From the NCBI RefSeq assembly GCF_009192775.1, contig NZ_VTFX01000003.1, positions 209,609 to 273,608 of the forward strand: DNA of 64,000 nucleotides, read 5' to 3'. The DNA is from Arthrobacter yangruifuii (lineage in GTDB: Bacteria; Actinomycetota; Actinomycetes; Actinomycetales; Micrococcaceae). The notes beneath the pieces are model-generated. The model had not been told where the DNA came from, ran no database searches, and worked only from the letters and a program-made list of their open reading frames with translations. Positions 38,723 to 47,133 of this stretch are shown here, in pieces (position 1 is the first letter of the stretch; each line of letters opens with the position of its first letter). The translations under genes and the position numbers were made by a program.

Positions 38723-39280
38723 ATGATCACCATTCGGATGTACAAGCGCGACGACGCGGGAGTGCTCCATTTCCGCGAGGCACTCTATGACGAAGACGAC
38801 GCCCAGCTCATGCTCACCTCCGGGACGGTCGGACACGAGGGGTCCGCAAAGGTCCAGGACGTGGCTCCGGAGGCGGCGGAGGATCTGCTGCACGCCTTCG
38901 CGGTTGCCTCGGAGGCGGACGGGTACGCAGAGATCGAACCGGAGGAGCAGCACTGGGTAATTGTCCAGTACGCGCTCAAGACCGCAGCCGGCACCGAACG
39001 GGACCGCTACCTGGAGCACAAGGCCACCCAGGCGATCTCCTCGTACTTCCTCTGGCGGGGACTGGGGGAGGTGGACCACACGGAGTTCGCGCCGCGCAAG
39101 CTGAACATCTACTGCCTGGTCCCCGACGTAAACAAGGCCGTGGCGGGGCTCAAGGTGGTCCTGCGTGATCCGCTGCTGGATTTCACCAAGCTCACCATCG
39201 GGTCCGCACCCGTGGCGGAACCGGCCGCGCTGAAGCAGCGCCATCCGCTTCCCGCCAAGCGTCCCTTCACCCTGGCCTAG
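38723..39280 (+). CDS. Conserved-looking protein of unknown function
   Basis: The 185-residue, acidic, soluble protein begins MITIRMYKRDDAGVLHFREALYD and has a good AAGGAAGAGGA ribosome-binding site. No membrane segment or signal is seen. The N-terminal half looks like a small beta sheet (the VGHEGSAKVQDVAPE stretch). The middle contains HWVIVQYALKTA and SSYFLWRGLGEVDHTEF. I do not recognise a family. It lies 62 bp after the GntR gene on the same strand and may be co-transcribed. Confidence 0.75.
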   Translation: MITIRMYKRDDAGVLHFREALYDEDDAQLMLTSGTVGHEGSAKVQDVAPEAAEDLLHAFAVASEADGYAEIEPEEQHWVIVQYALKTAAGTERDRYLEHKATQAISSYFLWRGLGEVDHTEFAPRKLNIYCLVPDVNKAVAGLKVVLRDPLLDFTKLTIGSAPVAEPAALKQRHPLPAKRPFTLA

Positions 39281-39316
39281 CCGGGGACTGCGCCCGGCGC
39301 CTGCCGGTACCGCCTG

Positions 39317-39373
39317 GTAGGGGACTGTGCCGCCCGTAGGGGAGGGTGCCGCCCGCCGGAGAGGATGCCGCCC
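39317..39373. repeat. Three imperfect 19-bp tandem repeats
   Basis: Units at 39317-39335, 39336-39354 and 39355-39373 share GGNGA..GTGCCGCCC-like sequence, with a partial fourth copy. They lie in the short gap before the qcrB terminator. No function is evident. Confidence 0.6.
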
Positions 39374-39412
39374 GCCGGAGCTGCGGGGCCCAGCAGGGCA
39401 GATAGAACATGC

Positions 39413-39451
39413 AAAGAGGGCCCGACCGGATGATCCGGTCGGGCCCTCTTT
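39413..39451. terminator. Terminator of the ctaE-qcrCAB operon
   Basis: An 18-bp perfect stem, AAAGAGGGCCCGACCGGA with TCCGGTCGGGCCCTCTTT, has a TGA loop and A/T-rich outer ends on both sides, so it can act on both strands. It lies 20 bp beyond the qcrB stop. Confidence 0.9.
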
Positions 39452-39471
39452 CTCTGCGTCAGCCTTTGAGG

Positions 39472-41157
39472 CTAGCGCTGTTCGATCGATGCGGAGTCGT
39501 CGGCCTTGGCCTCAACCTCGGCAGGCGACTCGTGGTGATGCGCGTTCTCGAGTTCGGACGGCGTCACCGGGGCAACGCGGTCCTCGAAGAAGAAGCGGGA
39601 CAGCTTTGCGCGCCGCTTTTCCTTCCCGGAGACCTTGCCGTTGGCGTCCGGCTGGGCCGGAAGGGCCTTGTAGGACTCGAAGTCCACCAGACGGTAGCGC
39701 TTGTATTCGTCCAGCGGCTCGTGCACCTCGATGTACTCGCCGTGCGGGAGACGGACAATGCGTCCGCTCTCGACGCCGTGCAGGACAATCTCGCGGTCCT
39801 TGCGCTGCAGTGCCAGGGCAATGCGGCGGGCAATGATGAAGGCCAGGATCGGACCGACGAAGAACAGGACCCGCAGCCAGTACGTCACATCGTTCAGCGA
39901 CACATGGAAGTGCGTGGCGATGAGGTCGGAGCTGGCAGCTGCCCACATCACGCAGTAGAACACGACGCCGGCGACGCCGACGGCAGTGCGGTACGGGGCG
40001 TTGCGCGGGCGGTCCAGAAGGTTGTGGACGCGCTTGTCCTTGGTCAGCCAGGCTTCGATCCACGGCCACGTGAAGAGCAGCGTGAAGACGAGTCCTGCCG
40101 GGCCCAGGGCGGGCAGCAGCACGTTCAGCGACAGTGTGTTGTCACCCCACGGGAACGGGATGACCCATTCCAGCGGGAACCCGCCCAGGTAGCCCGGCAT
40201 CAGGCGCAGGGCGCCGTCAACCCAGCCGATGTACCAGTCAGGCTGGGTACCTGCGGACACGGGGGAGGGATCGTAGGGACCGTAGTTCCAGATCGGGTTG
40301 ATGGTGAAGAAGCCCGCGATGATGGCGATCACGCCGAAGACGATGAAGAAGAAACCGCCGGCCTTGGCAGCGTAGACGGGGCCGACCGGGTAGCCGACAA
40401 CGTTGTTGTTGGTCCGGCCGGGTCCGCGGAACTGGGTGTGCTTGTGGATGACCACCATGAACAGGTGAATGGCGATCATCAGCAGGATCAGGGCCGGAAC
40501 CAGGAGGATGTGCAGCATGTACAGGCGACCGATGATGGCGGTTCCGGGGAACTCGCCGCCGAACAGGAAGAAGCTGATGTACGTGCCGACCACCGGAACG
40601 GACTTGATAACACCGTCGATGATGCGCAGGCCGTTGCCGGAGAGCAGGTCATCGGGGAGGGAGTAGCCGGTGAAGCCTGCAGCCAGGGACAGGATCAGCA
40701 GGACGCCGCCCACCACCCAGTTGAGTTCGCGCGGCTTGCGGAAAGCACCCGTGAAGAAGACGCGGAGCATGTGCACCGAGACGGCTGCCACGAAGAGCAG
40801 GGCCGACCAGTGGTGGACCTGGCGCATGAAGAGGCCGCCGCGGACATCGAAGGAGATGTTCAGGGAGGACTCGTAGGCGACTGACATTTCGACGCCGCGC
40901 AGCGGAACGTAGCTGCCCTGGTAATGCGTTTCTGCCATGGACGGATCGAAGAAGAACGTCAGGAACGTTCCGGTCATCAGGAGGATGACGAAGCAGTACA
41001 GCGCAACTTCGCCGAACATGAAGGACCAGTGGTCAGGGAAGACCTTGCGGCCGAACTCCTTGACCATGGCGGAACCGCTGACCCGCGAGTCAACGAAGTT
41101 CGTGATGCGGCCCAGACGGGTTTTTGCCTCGTAAGGGGTGGCGGAGGGAACACTCAT
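39472..41157 (-). CDS. qcrB: Cytochrome bc complex cytochrome b subunit
   Basis: QcrB is the quinol-oxidising cytochrome b of the actinobacterial bcc complex. The 561-residue protein is longer than the proteobacterial form because of a C-terminal extension (after about residue 430) that is typical of the phylum. Haem-ligand His pairs lie in RQVHHWSALLFVAAVSVHML and in HILLVPALILLMIAIHLFMV. The Qo-site region contains PIWNYGPYDPS. It lies two bases after qcrA as the last gene of the operon. Confidence 0.97.
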   Translation of the reverse strand: MSVPSATPYEAKTRLGRITNFVDSRVSGSAMVKEFGRKVFPDHWSFMFGEVALYCFVILLMTGTFLTFFFDPSMAETHYQGSYVPLRGVEMSVAYESSLNISFDVRGGLFMRQVHHWSALLFVAAVSVHMLRVFFTGAFRKPRELNWVVGGVLLILSLAAGFTGYSLPDDLLSGNGLRIIDGVIKSVPVVGTYISFFLFGGEFPGTAIIGRLYMLHILLVPALILLMIAIHLFMVVIHKHTQFRGPGRTNNNVVGYPVGPVYAAKAGGFFFIVFGVIAIIAGFFTINPIWNYGPYDPSPVSAGTQPDWYIGWVDGALRLMPGYLGGFPLEWVIPFPWGDNTLSLNVLLPALGPAGLVFTLLFTWPWIEAWLTKDKRVHNLLDRPRNAPYRTAVGVAGVVFYCVMWAAASSDLIATHFHVSLNDVTYWLRVLFFVGPILAFIIARRIALALQRKDREIVLHGVESGRIVRLPHGEYIEVHEPLDEYKRYRLVDFESYKALPAQPDANGKVSGKEKRRAKLSRFFFEDRVAPVTPSELENAHHHESPAEVEAKADDSASIEQR

Positions 41158-41159
41158 GG

Positions 41160-42191
41160 TTAGCCACGCTCCCAGTAGCTCGGTCCAACGGGTTCAAGGA
41201 AGTCGCTCTGGGCGACAAGGTAACCCTCGGAATCAACCTCGATCGGCAGCTGCGGCAAAGGATGGCCGGCGGGACCGAAAATGACCTTGCATTCCTGCGT
41301 CACGTCGAAGGTCGACTGGTGGCAGGGGCACAGCAGGTGGTGCGTCTGCTGCTCGTAAAGAGCAACCGGGCAACCAACGTGGGTGCAGATCTTGGAGTAG
41401 GCGACAATGCCGTCCACAGCCCAGTTTTCGCGCCCGGGAGAGGGGTTCAGATCCTCCGGGTTCAGGCGCATCAGCAGGACAACAGCCTTGGCCTTCTCCT
41501 CGAGCTTGTGCTCGGGCAGATCGTTCAGGCCGTTCGGAATGACGTGGAAGGCAGAACCCAGGGTGACATCCGAAGCCTTGATGGGGGTACCGCTGGGATC
41601 GCGCACCAGGCGCGTACCCTTCTTCCACATCGTGTGGCGGAGGGTGTCTCCCGGAAGGGGACCCAGGTCGCGGAAGACCGCGATGGCGGGCAGCGGTGCC
41701 AGGACCATGGCGCCAAGGAGGGTGTTGCGGATCAGGGGACGGCGCTTGATGCCCGTTTCCTCAATGATGTCGCCAACCATCTTCTCGGCGATGACCCGGT
41801 CCTCTTCAGGACGGATTTCGTGCCGCTCTTCCGTGATCTCGTGGTCCGGCATAAGCGTCTTCGCCCAGTGGACAATGCCCACGCCGATGCCGAGCATGGC
41901 AAAGGCGGTGCCCAGTCCCAGGAGGATGTTCTGCAGCCGCAGTTCCGCGATGCTGGCATCATCCAGGTGGATGCTGAAGTACCCGATGAAAAACACGATG
42001 GTGCCGATGATGGAGATGACGAATAGAAGCGCCACCTGCCGTTCGGCCCGCTTTTCGGCGCGGGGATTTGTGTCGGCTAGACGAGGGCGGTGAGGGGGAA
42101 GTCCTGGATTCTGGAACTTCTCCTCATCTCCCTGGCCAGCCGTAGCGACGGTGCCCGAGGTGTTCGGACTGCCGTGACTATGGTCGCCCAT
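41160..42191 (-). CDS. qcrA: Rieske iron-sulfur subunit of the bcc complex
   Basis: A 343-residue protein with three N-terminal membrane helices (VALLFVISIIGTIVFFIGYF, LQNILLGLGTAFAMLGIGVG, LIRNTLLGAMVLAPL) as in actinobacterial QcrA, then the Rieske domain with CTHVGCPVALYEQ and LLCPCHQSTFD cluster ligands. An upstream in-frame ATG at 42203 lies against its ribosome-binding site. The ATG at 42191 (MGDHSHGSP), after GAGGGGG, fits better. Confidence 0.95.
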   Translation of the reverse strand: MGDHSHGSPNTSGTVATAGQGDEEKFQNPGLPPHRPRLADTNPRAEKRAERQVALLFVISIIGTIVFFIGYFSIHLDDASIAELRLQNILLGLGTAFAMLGIGVGIVHWAKTLMPDHEITEERHEIRPEEDRVIAEKMVGDIIEETGIKRRPLIRNTLLGAMVLAPLPAIAVFRDLGPLPGDTLRHTMWKKGTRLVRDPSGTPIKASDVTLGSAFHVIPNGLNDLPEHKLEEKAKAVVLLMRLNPEDLNPSPGRENWAVDGIVAYSKICTHVGCPVALYEQQTHHLLCPCHQSTFDVTQECKVIFGPAGHPLPQLPIEVDSEGYLVAQSDFLEPVGPSYWERG

Positions 42192-42276
42192 GATCCCCCT
42201 CATCCTTCTGTGAAAACTGCATTTATAGACCTATATGTAACTGTGATGTCACCCGTGGAGGTGAGCGCGGCTGTGG

Positions 42277-43077
42277 TTAGGAAGACCGGGCGGTCAACCA
42301 AATGGTGAAAGCGATGATGATTCCCAGACCGGCGGTCCAGATAAACAGACCCTCGGATACCGGGCCCAGGGAACCCAGCTTGGCTCCACCGGGGGAACCC
42401 TCGGATTCGATGTCCTTCAGGAACGTGATGATGTCCTGCTTCTCCTCGGGGGAGATGTTGGTGTCATTGAAGACGGGCATGTTCTGCGGGCCGGTGACCA
42501 TGGCCTCGTAGATGTGCTTTTCGCTGACGCCTTCAAGGCTCGGAGCGAACTTGCCGCGGGTCAGTGCACCGCCGGCAGCTGCTGCGTTGTGGCACATGGC
42601 GCAGTTCACGCGGAACAGCTCGCCGCCTTCGGCGGAAGCCTCTGCATCAGCGGTGTCCGGCTCCAGGTATTCCGAGTCCGGAACTGCGGGGCCGGCGCCG
42701 AGGCTGGAAACGTAGGCCGCCAGGTCAGCGGTCTGGTCCTCGTCGAACTGGACCGGCTTCTGCTGGGCCTGCGGGCCCTGCATAGCCATCGGCATGCGGC
42801 CGGTGCCTACCTGGAAGTCGACCGATGCTGCGCCGACGCCGACCAGGGACGGGCCGTTTTCCGTGCCGGAGGCCTCAATGCCGTGGCACGTTGCACAGTT
42901 GGCGACGAAGAGCTTCTCGCCCTCGCTGACGTCGTCGGCAGTGTACGTGGTGGTCGCTGCCTGGGCCTGGTTGGCTCCGTTGGCCATGGCATAGAGACCG
43001 CCCGTAACGAGAAGTCCCAACAGCAGCAGCGCGACTGCTGCGAGGGGATGACGCCGCCTTTGCGATAGTGCCTTCAC
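42277..43077 (-). CDS. qcrC: Dihaem cytochrome c subunit of the bcc complex
   Basis: QcrC replaces a soluble cytochrome c in actinobacteria by wiring the bcc complex directly to aa3 oxidase. The 266-residue protein has an N-terminal membrane signal-anchor (LAAVALLLLGLLVTGGLYAM) and two c-type haem motifs, CATCHGIE near residue 61 and CAMCHNAA near residue 160. A C-terminal membrane helix (LFIWTAGLGIIIAFTIWLT) follows. GTG start with AGGAA upstream. It sits between ctaE and qcrA. Confidence 0.96.
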   Translation of the reverse strand: MKALSQRRRHPLAAVALLLLGLLVTGGLYAMANGANQAQAATTTYTADDVSEGEKLFVANCATCHGIEASGTENGPSLVGVGAASVDFQVGTGRMPMAMQGPQAQQKPVQFDEDQTADLAAYVSSLGAGPAVPDSEYLEPDTADAEASAEGGELFRVNCAMCHNAAAAGGALTRGKFAPSLEGVSEKHIYEAMVTGPQNMPVFNDTNISPEEKQDIITFLKDIESEGSPGGAKLGSLGPVSEGLFIWTAGLGIIIAFTIWLTARSS

Positions 43078-43159
43078 TTCGTAGTTCCTAACTTATGTGG
43101 TCTTTGGGAAACTGGTGCCACTTTGAAGTATTTCGTGGGGTGCAAGTCCTCAAGCAGTG

Positions 43160-43798
43160 TTACTTGAGGAAGTAGATGATGACGAACAGGGCAATCCAGA
43201 CCACATCAACGAAGTGCCAGTAATACGAGGTTACGATCGCCGACGTGGCTTCGAAGTGTCCGAAGCGCTTGGCGGCGTAGGCACGGCCGATGATGAAGAG
43301 GAACGCGATCAGGCCGCCGGTCACGTGCAGGCCGTGGAAACCGGTGGTCAGGTAGAACGCGGAACCGTAAGAGTTCGACGAGAGGGATACGCCTTCAGAA
43401 ACAAGGGTTGCGTATTCGAAGGCCTGTACGGAGACGAAGATTGCTCCAAGTACGAAGGTCAGCAGGAACCACTCAGTCATGCCCCAGCGGGAAAGCTTCA
43501 GGAGCCCTCCGGTGCGGCGTGCCTGAAGACGTTCTGCGGCGAAGACGCCAGCCTGGCAGGTGAAGGAACTGGAAACAAGGATCACCGTGTTTACGAAAGC
43601 AAACGGGACGTTCAGCTTCTCGGTCTCCATGGCCCACAGGTCGCTCGAAGTCGAGCGAAGGGTGAAATACATGGCGAAGAGGGCAGCAAAGAACATCAGT
43701 TCGCTGGAGAGCCACACCACGGTTCCTACGGAAACCATATTGGGGCGGTTCAGCGTGGGGTGAGCCGGGGTACTGGGGGCATGGGTCGCTGTTGTCAC
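43160..43798 (-). CDS. ctaE: Cytochrome c oxidase subunit III
   Basis: The 212-residue, five-helix subunit III of aa3 oxidase. Typical elements are [37 protein letters not shown] and [20 protein letters not shown]. It opens the ctaE-qcrC-qcrA-qcrB operon. The GTG lies six bases after CATAAT, so this operon also appears to start leaderless. Confidence 0.97.
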   Translation of the reverse strand: MTTATHAPSTPAHPTLNRPNMVSVGTVVWLSSELMFFAALFAMYFTLRSTSSDLWAMETEKLNVPFAFVNTVILVSSSFTCQAGVFAAERLQARRTGGLLKLSRWGMTEWFLLTFVLGAIFVSVQAFEYATLVSEGVSLSSNSYGSAFYLTTGFHGLHVTGGLIAFLFIIGRAYAAKRFGHFEATSAIVTSYYWHFVDVVWIALFVIIYFLK

Positions 43799-43804
43799 AT
43801 AGAC

Positions 43805-43835
43805 ATTATGGCGGTAAAAGTGCCCACTTCACCAA
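43805..43835 (-). promoter_or_regulatory. Predicted ctaE-qcrCAB promoter
   Basis: On the minus strand TTGGTG (43835-43830) and CATAAT (43810-43805) are 19 bp apart, and CATAAT is six bases from the ctaE GTG. No ribosome-binding site is present, so a leaderless transcript is predicted. Confidence 0.5.
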
Positions 43836-43930
43836 CAGATCAGGGCCTGCGGCGCGTCCCGGACCGGCCTCGGCGCCCCGGATCCCTGTATTGGCGCGGA
43901 AATGGGCCTCAAGAAAGAAATCGGCTTTTT

Positions 43931-43950
43931 CTACGATTCGTAGATAACCT
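43931..43950 (+). promoter_or_regulatory. trpD -10 box with adjoining palindrome
   Basis: TAACCT (43945-43950) is seven bases from the trpD GTG, again leaderless geometry. Just upstream, CTACGA-T-TCGTAG (43931-43943) is a perfect inverted repeat lying in the promoter spacer, where a regulator could block RNA polymerase. CTACGATTC recurs at the start of the coding region (43962). Confidence 0.4.
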
Positions 43951-43957
43951 AGGGGAT

Positions 43958-45004
43958 GTGACTACGATTCCGAGTTCCGGTGACACCTGGCCAAGCCTGA
44001 TTACTGCGCTGATCGGGGGCAGGAACCTTTCCACCGAGCAGACCCGATGGGCCATGGGGACCATCATGGCCGGCAACGCCACGGACTCCCAGATCGCGGG
44101 GTTCCTGGTGGCACTGCGCGCCAAGGGAGAGACCGTGGACGAGCTCACCGGGCTTGTGGAGGCCATGGTCGCCAACGCGCGCCCCATCGATATACCGGGG
44201 GAGACCCTCGACATTGTGGGCACGGGAGGTGACCGTCACAATACGGTCAACATTTCTTCCATGGCTGCCTTGGTGTGTGCCGGCGCCGGGGCGAAGGTCG
44301 TCAAACACGGAAACCGGGCGGCGTCGTCGGCTTCCGGATCCGCCGACGTCATCGAGGCGCTGGGAGTCCGGCTGGACCTGCCCGTAAAGCGTGTTGCGCA
44401 GGCTGCCATCGAGGCGGGGATCACCTTCTGCTTCGCCCAGGTCTTCCACCCGTCCATGCGCTATGCCGCCGTGCCCCGCCGTGAGATGGGCGTGGCCACC
44501 GCTTTCAATTTCATGGGGCCGCTGACCAACCCGTCCAACCCCAGTGCGTCGGCGATCGGTGTCGCCGACGCACGGATGGCACCGCTGATGGCCGGAGTGC
44601 TTGCCCGGCGGGGCGTGCGCGCGCTGGTGTTCCGCGGCGAGGACGGGCTGGACGAGATGACCACCACCGGCGTCTCCACCGTCTGGGAAGTCCGTGACGG
44701 GGCCGTGGAGCAGTCCGTAGTGGATCCCCTGGACCTCGGCATCAGCCGCGCCACGCTGGAGGACCTGAGGGGCGGTGACGCCGCGGCGAACGCCGCAGTG
44801 GTGCGCAGCGTGCTGGCGGGGGATAAGGGGCCGGTGCGTGACGCCGTCGTCCTGAATGCGGCGGCAGCACTCGTGGCGCTTGACCGGGAGGCGGAGGGTC
44901 CGCTGATGCAGCGGCTGGCGCGCGGCCTTGCCCGTGCCTGCGAATCAATCGACAGCGGTGCTGCCCAGACGGCGCTGGACCGCTGGGTGGCCGTCACCCG
45001 CTAG
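43958..45004 (+). CDS. trpD: Anthranilate phosphoribosyltransferase
   Basis: TrpD joins anthranilate to PRPP in tryptophan synthesis. The 348-residue protein has the phosphate-binding [16 protein letters not shown] near residue 83, [18 protein letters not shown] and [22 protein letters not shown] with the anthranilate site. The frame stays open far upstream but family similarity begins at the GTG at 43958. It stands apart from other trp genes, as is usual in this group. Confidence 0.95.
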   Translation: MTTIPSSGDTWPSLITALIGGRNLSTEQTRWAMGTIMAGNATDSQIAGFLVALRAKGETVDELTGLVEAMVANARPIDIPGETLDIVGTGGDRHNTVNISSMAALVCAGAGAKVVKHGNRAASSASGSADVIEALGVRLDLPVKRVAQAAIEAGITFCFAQVFHPSMRYAAVPRREMGVATAFNFMGPLTNPSNPSASAIGVADARMAPLMAGVLARRGVRALVFRGEDGLDEMTTTGVSTVWEVRDGAVEQSVVDPLDLGISRATLEDLRGGDAAANAAVVRSVLAGDKGPVRDAVVLNAAAALVALDREAEGPLMQRLARGLARACESIDSGAAQTALDRWVAVTR

Positions 45005-45020
45005 GCAGGCCCGCGGGCCG

Positions 45021-45302
45021 TCAGCTGTCGAAGCCGAGCGAGAACGCGGCGTCGAGGTCATGCTGGGAGTAGGCGCGGAAGGCGATCTGCGTTGTCGTTC
45101 CGATCACGCCGTCCACCTTGGACAGGCGGTTGGCAATGGTGTCCGCCAGGTCCTCATGACGCTGTACGCGGGCAATGGCGATGAGGTCGCAGTCGCCGGT
45201 GACGGAGTAGACCTCGCTGATGCCCTCGAGCTCGGAGATCTCCTCGGCGCATTCCGGAATCCGGGCCGAGTCCGTCTGGATGAGTACAAAAGCGGTGATC
45301 AT
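45021..45302 (-). CDS. Stand-alone Lrp/AsnC ligand-binding (RAM) domain
   Basis: The 93-residue protein, beginning MITAFVLIQTDSARIPECAEEI, is a single RAM domain (GDCDLIAIARVQRHEDLADTI) with no helix-turn-helix. Such minimal proteins bind amino acids and may modulate full-length Lrp regulators. It converges with trpD, 16 bp apart. Its own regulatory partner is not visible here. Confidence 0.88.
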   Translation of the reverse strand: MITAFVLIQTDSARIPECAEEISELEGISEVYSVTGDCDLIAIARVQRHEDLADTIANRLSKVDGVIGTTTQIAFRAYSQHDLDAAFSLGFDS

Positions 45303-45353
45303 GGGGGGCCTTTCGATGCTGGGTCGACGCGGAGGCGTCCGTTCCCTTTGAGC

Positions 45354-45785
45354 CTAGTGGATTCCGCGCCGCCGGTGCCCTGCGGAGCGGGAAACGACGA
45401 GCCACACCAGCCGGTGGCCCAGCAGGAACGCACCCAGCACCGTCAGGGTCACCACTTGGAAGCTGAGGGCCGTGCCGCCGCCGGACAAGGCCCGGATAGC
45501 GAGGCCTCCGGCCACCGTGACGAGCCAGACCACGATGCCTGCGGGCCAGAGCTGCCCGGGGCGGCGCCAGGCACGCATTGCGGCCCAGGCGATGAGGCAG
45601 GCAAGGATGAAGGGCAGGGCCGTCAGGAGAATCCCCGTGACGGCAAGTCCGTGCTCATGGCTCTGCCGGCCCAGGGCAGCGAAAACGGTGATGAGGACCA
45701 GGTCCAGCCCCAGCATCCAGGGCCAGCTGCGGCGGTTCACCGCAGTCGTGGCTGTTTCGGTGTTTCGGGAGTCCGTGGAGTTCAT
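45354..45785 (-). CDS. DUF3054 membrane protein
   Basis: The 143-residue protein has four hydrophobic helices and DUF3054 features (LDLVLITVFAALGRQSHEHG, FQVVTLTVLGAFLLGHRLVW). The function is unknown. Its ATG overlaps the stop of the TetR gene by four bases, so it belongs to that operon. Confidence 0.85.
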   Translation of the reverse strand: MNSTDSRNTETATTAVNRRSWPWMLGLDLVLITVFAALGRQSHEHGLAVTGILLTALPFILACLIAWAAMRAWRRPGQLWPAGIVVWLVTVAGGLAIRALSGGGTALSFQVVTLTVLGAFLLGHRLVWLVVSRSAGHRRRGIH

Positions 45786-46375
45786 GCTGTCCGTCCTCGT
45801 GAGTTCTCCCTCACATAGGGGCCGAGCAGCTCGCGGACGCGGGCTTCCACCGACTCTCGTCCGGTACCCGATTCGAGCAGCCGGGTGGAGGAGTGCACGA
45901 TCGCGTTGATGAGCTCCGCCGTCACCGCGGGATCCTCGACGCCGAGCAGGGTCAGGGTATCCACCAGGGGTGTGAGCAGCTGCCGGTGCATCATGGCGCT
46001 CTGGTTGTCGAGTTCCTCGCCGGGGGCGACGGCGGCGAGTGCGTTGCCGACCGCATGCTCGCCCTCCGCTACCAGGGCGATGTTGGTCAGCACGTAGGCC
46101 ATGATGCGGTCCGCCGGCTCGGGCTCGGCGTCCATGGCCTCCCGGACCCGCCGGGTCCAGCGGGGAAATACGTCCAGCACCAGGGCGTGGAGCAGGTCCT
46201 GGCGGGACTTGTAGTACTGATAGGCGCTGGGACGGGCGAGGCCCGCCAGCGCGGCAACTTCTGCCATGCTGGGGGCCTCACCGGTCCGGGCCAGGAGGGT
46301 GCGTGCCGCGTCAAGCAGCGCCCGCTGCTGTGCCGCCCGGTGTTCGGCCACCGTGGGGGCGTTTATTCGGGGCAC
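45782..46375 (-). CDS. TetR family regulator
   Basis: The 197-residue protein has an N-terminal helix-turn-helix (RALLDAARTLLARTGEAPSMAEVAALAGLARPSAYQYYKSRQDLLHAL) and a ligand-binding C-terminal domain. It lies 56 bp downstream of the ABC ATPase gene and is translationally linked to the DUF3054 gene. It probably controls the ABC exporter operon and itself. GTG start. Confidence 0.9.
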   Translation of the reverse strand: MPRINAPTVAEHRAAQQRALLDAARTLLARTGEAPSMAEVAALAGLARPSAYQYYKSRQDLLHALVLDVFPRWTRRVREAMDAEPEPADRIMAYVLTNIALVAEGEHAVGNALAAVAPGEELDNQSAMMHRQLLTPLVDTLTLLGVEDPAVTAELINAIVHSSTRLLESGTGRESVEARVRELLGPYVRENSRGRTA

Positions 46376-46386
46376 TTGCCCTCCTG

Positions 46387-46407
46387 TTCATACCGTTCAC
46401 ATGTTTG
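46387..46407. promoter_or_regulatory. Possible TetR-operator-like motif before tetR
   Basis: The CATACC-N3-CACATG arrangement here resembles CATACC-N2-CATAATG upstream of the ABC permease (48320-48338). Two partly matching sites flanking a TetR/ABC operon suggest a shared operator. The match is short. Confidence 0.25.
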
Positions 46408-46431
46408 CACCGTCCGGAAACGGTGCACGTC

Positions 46432-47133
46432 TTAGCCGACCAGACGCCCGTCCACCATTTCGACGACGCGGTCGCAGTGGTGCAGGACATCGTGATCGTG
46501 CGTCACCATAACTGTAGCAACGCCGCGCTCGTGGGTTTCCCGTGCCAGCAGGGCCACCACGTCCTGGCTGCGGGCCCGGTCCAGGGCCGCCGTGGGCTCA
46601 TCCACGAGCAGCAGGGAGGGCCGGTTGACCAGTGAGCGGGCAATGCCCACGCGCTGGCGCTCACCGCCGGAAAGCTGGTCCGGGCGGCTCTTGGCTTTGT
46701 GGTCCATTCCTACGGCAGCCAGCAGCTCCAACGGGTCGAAGCCGTCCCGGCTGCCGGCCAGCTTCAGCATGAGCTTGAGCTGTTCGGCGGCGTTCAGGGC
46801 CGGGATCAGGTTACCGGACTGGAAGACGAAGCCGATTTCCTTCAAGCGGAACTTGGCCCGCTCCGCCTTGCTGAGGGTGCCCAGATCCACGCCGTTAACC
46901 TTTACGGTTCCCGAATCCGGTGTGGTCAGAGCTCCGGCGACGGCCAGCAGGCTGGATTTCCCGGCACCGGAGGGGCCCACAACGGCCACCATTTCCCCGG
47001 GCGATACGGACAGTGTGACGTTGTCGAGCGCCTGGACGGTGGCCTCGCCGTCGCCCAGTGCCAGGTTTGCTCCCGAGATCAGCAGCCCGCCGGTGCGGGT
47101 GCCGGGATTGGATGTCTGTGTTTCGGTGCTCAT
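46432..47133 (-). CDS. ABC transporter ATP-binding protein (MacB/LolD type)
   Basis: The 233-residue ATPase has Walker A VVGPSGAGKSSLL near residue 53, the ABC signature LSGGERQRVGIARSL, Walker B LLLVDEPTAALD and the H-loop VMVTHDHDV. Its closest type is the LolD/MacB group, which powers FtsX-like permeases. Its start overlaps the permease stop. The substrate is unknown. Confidence 0.93.
   Translation of the reverse strand: MSTETQTSNPGTRTGGLLISGANLALGDGEATVQALDNVTLSVSPGEMVAVVGPSGAGKSSLLAVAGALTTPDSGTVKVNGVDLGTLSKAERAKFRLKEIGFVFQSGNLIPALNAAEQLKLMLKLAGSRDGFDPLELLAAVGMDHKAKSRPDQLSGGERQRVGIARSLVNRPSLLLVDEPTAALDRARSQDVVALLARETHERGVATVMVTHDHDVLHHCDRVVEMVDGRLVG

Noticed and set aside
39409..42026. 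Long plus-strand frames opposite qcrB and qcrA
   Set aside because: They mirror well-identified genes and show no recognisable domain or start signal.
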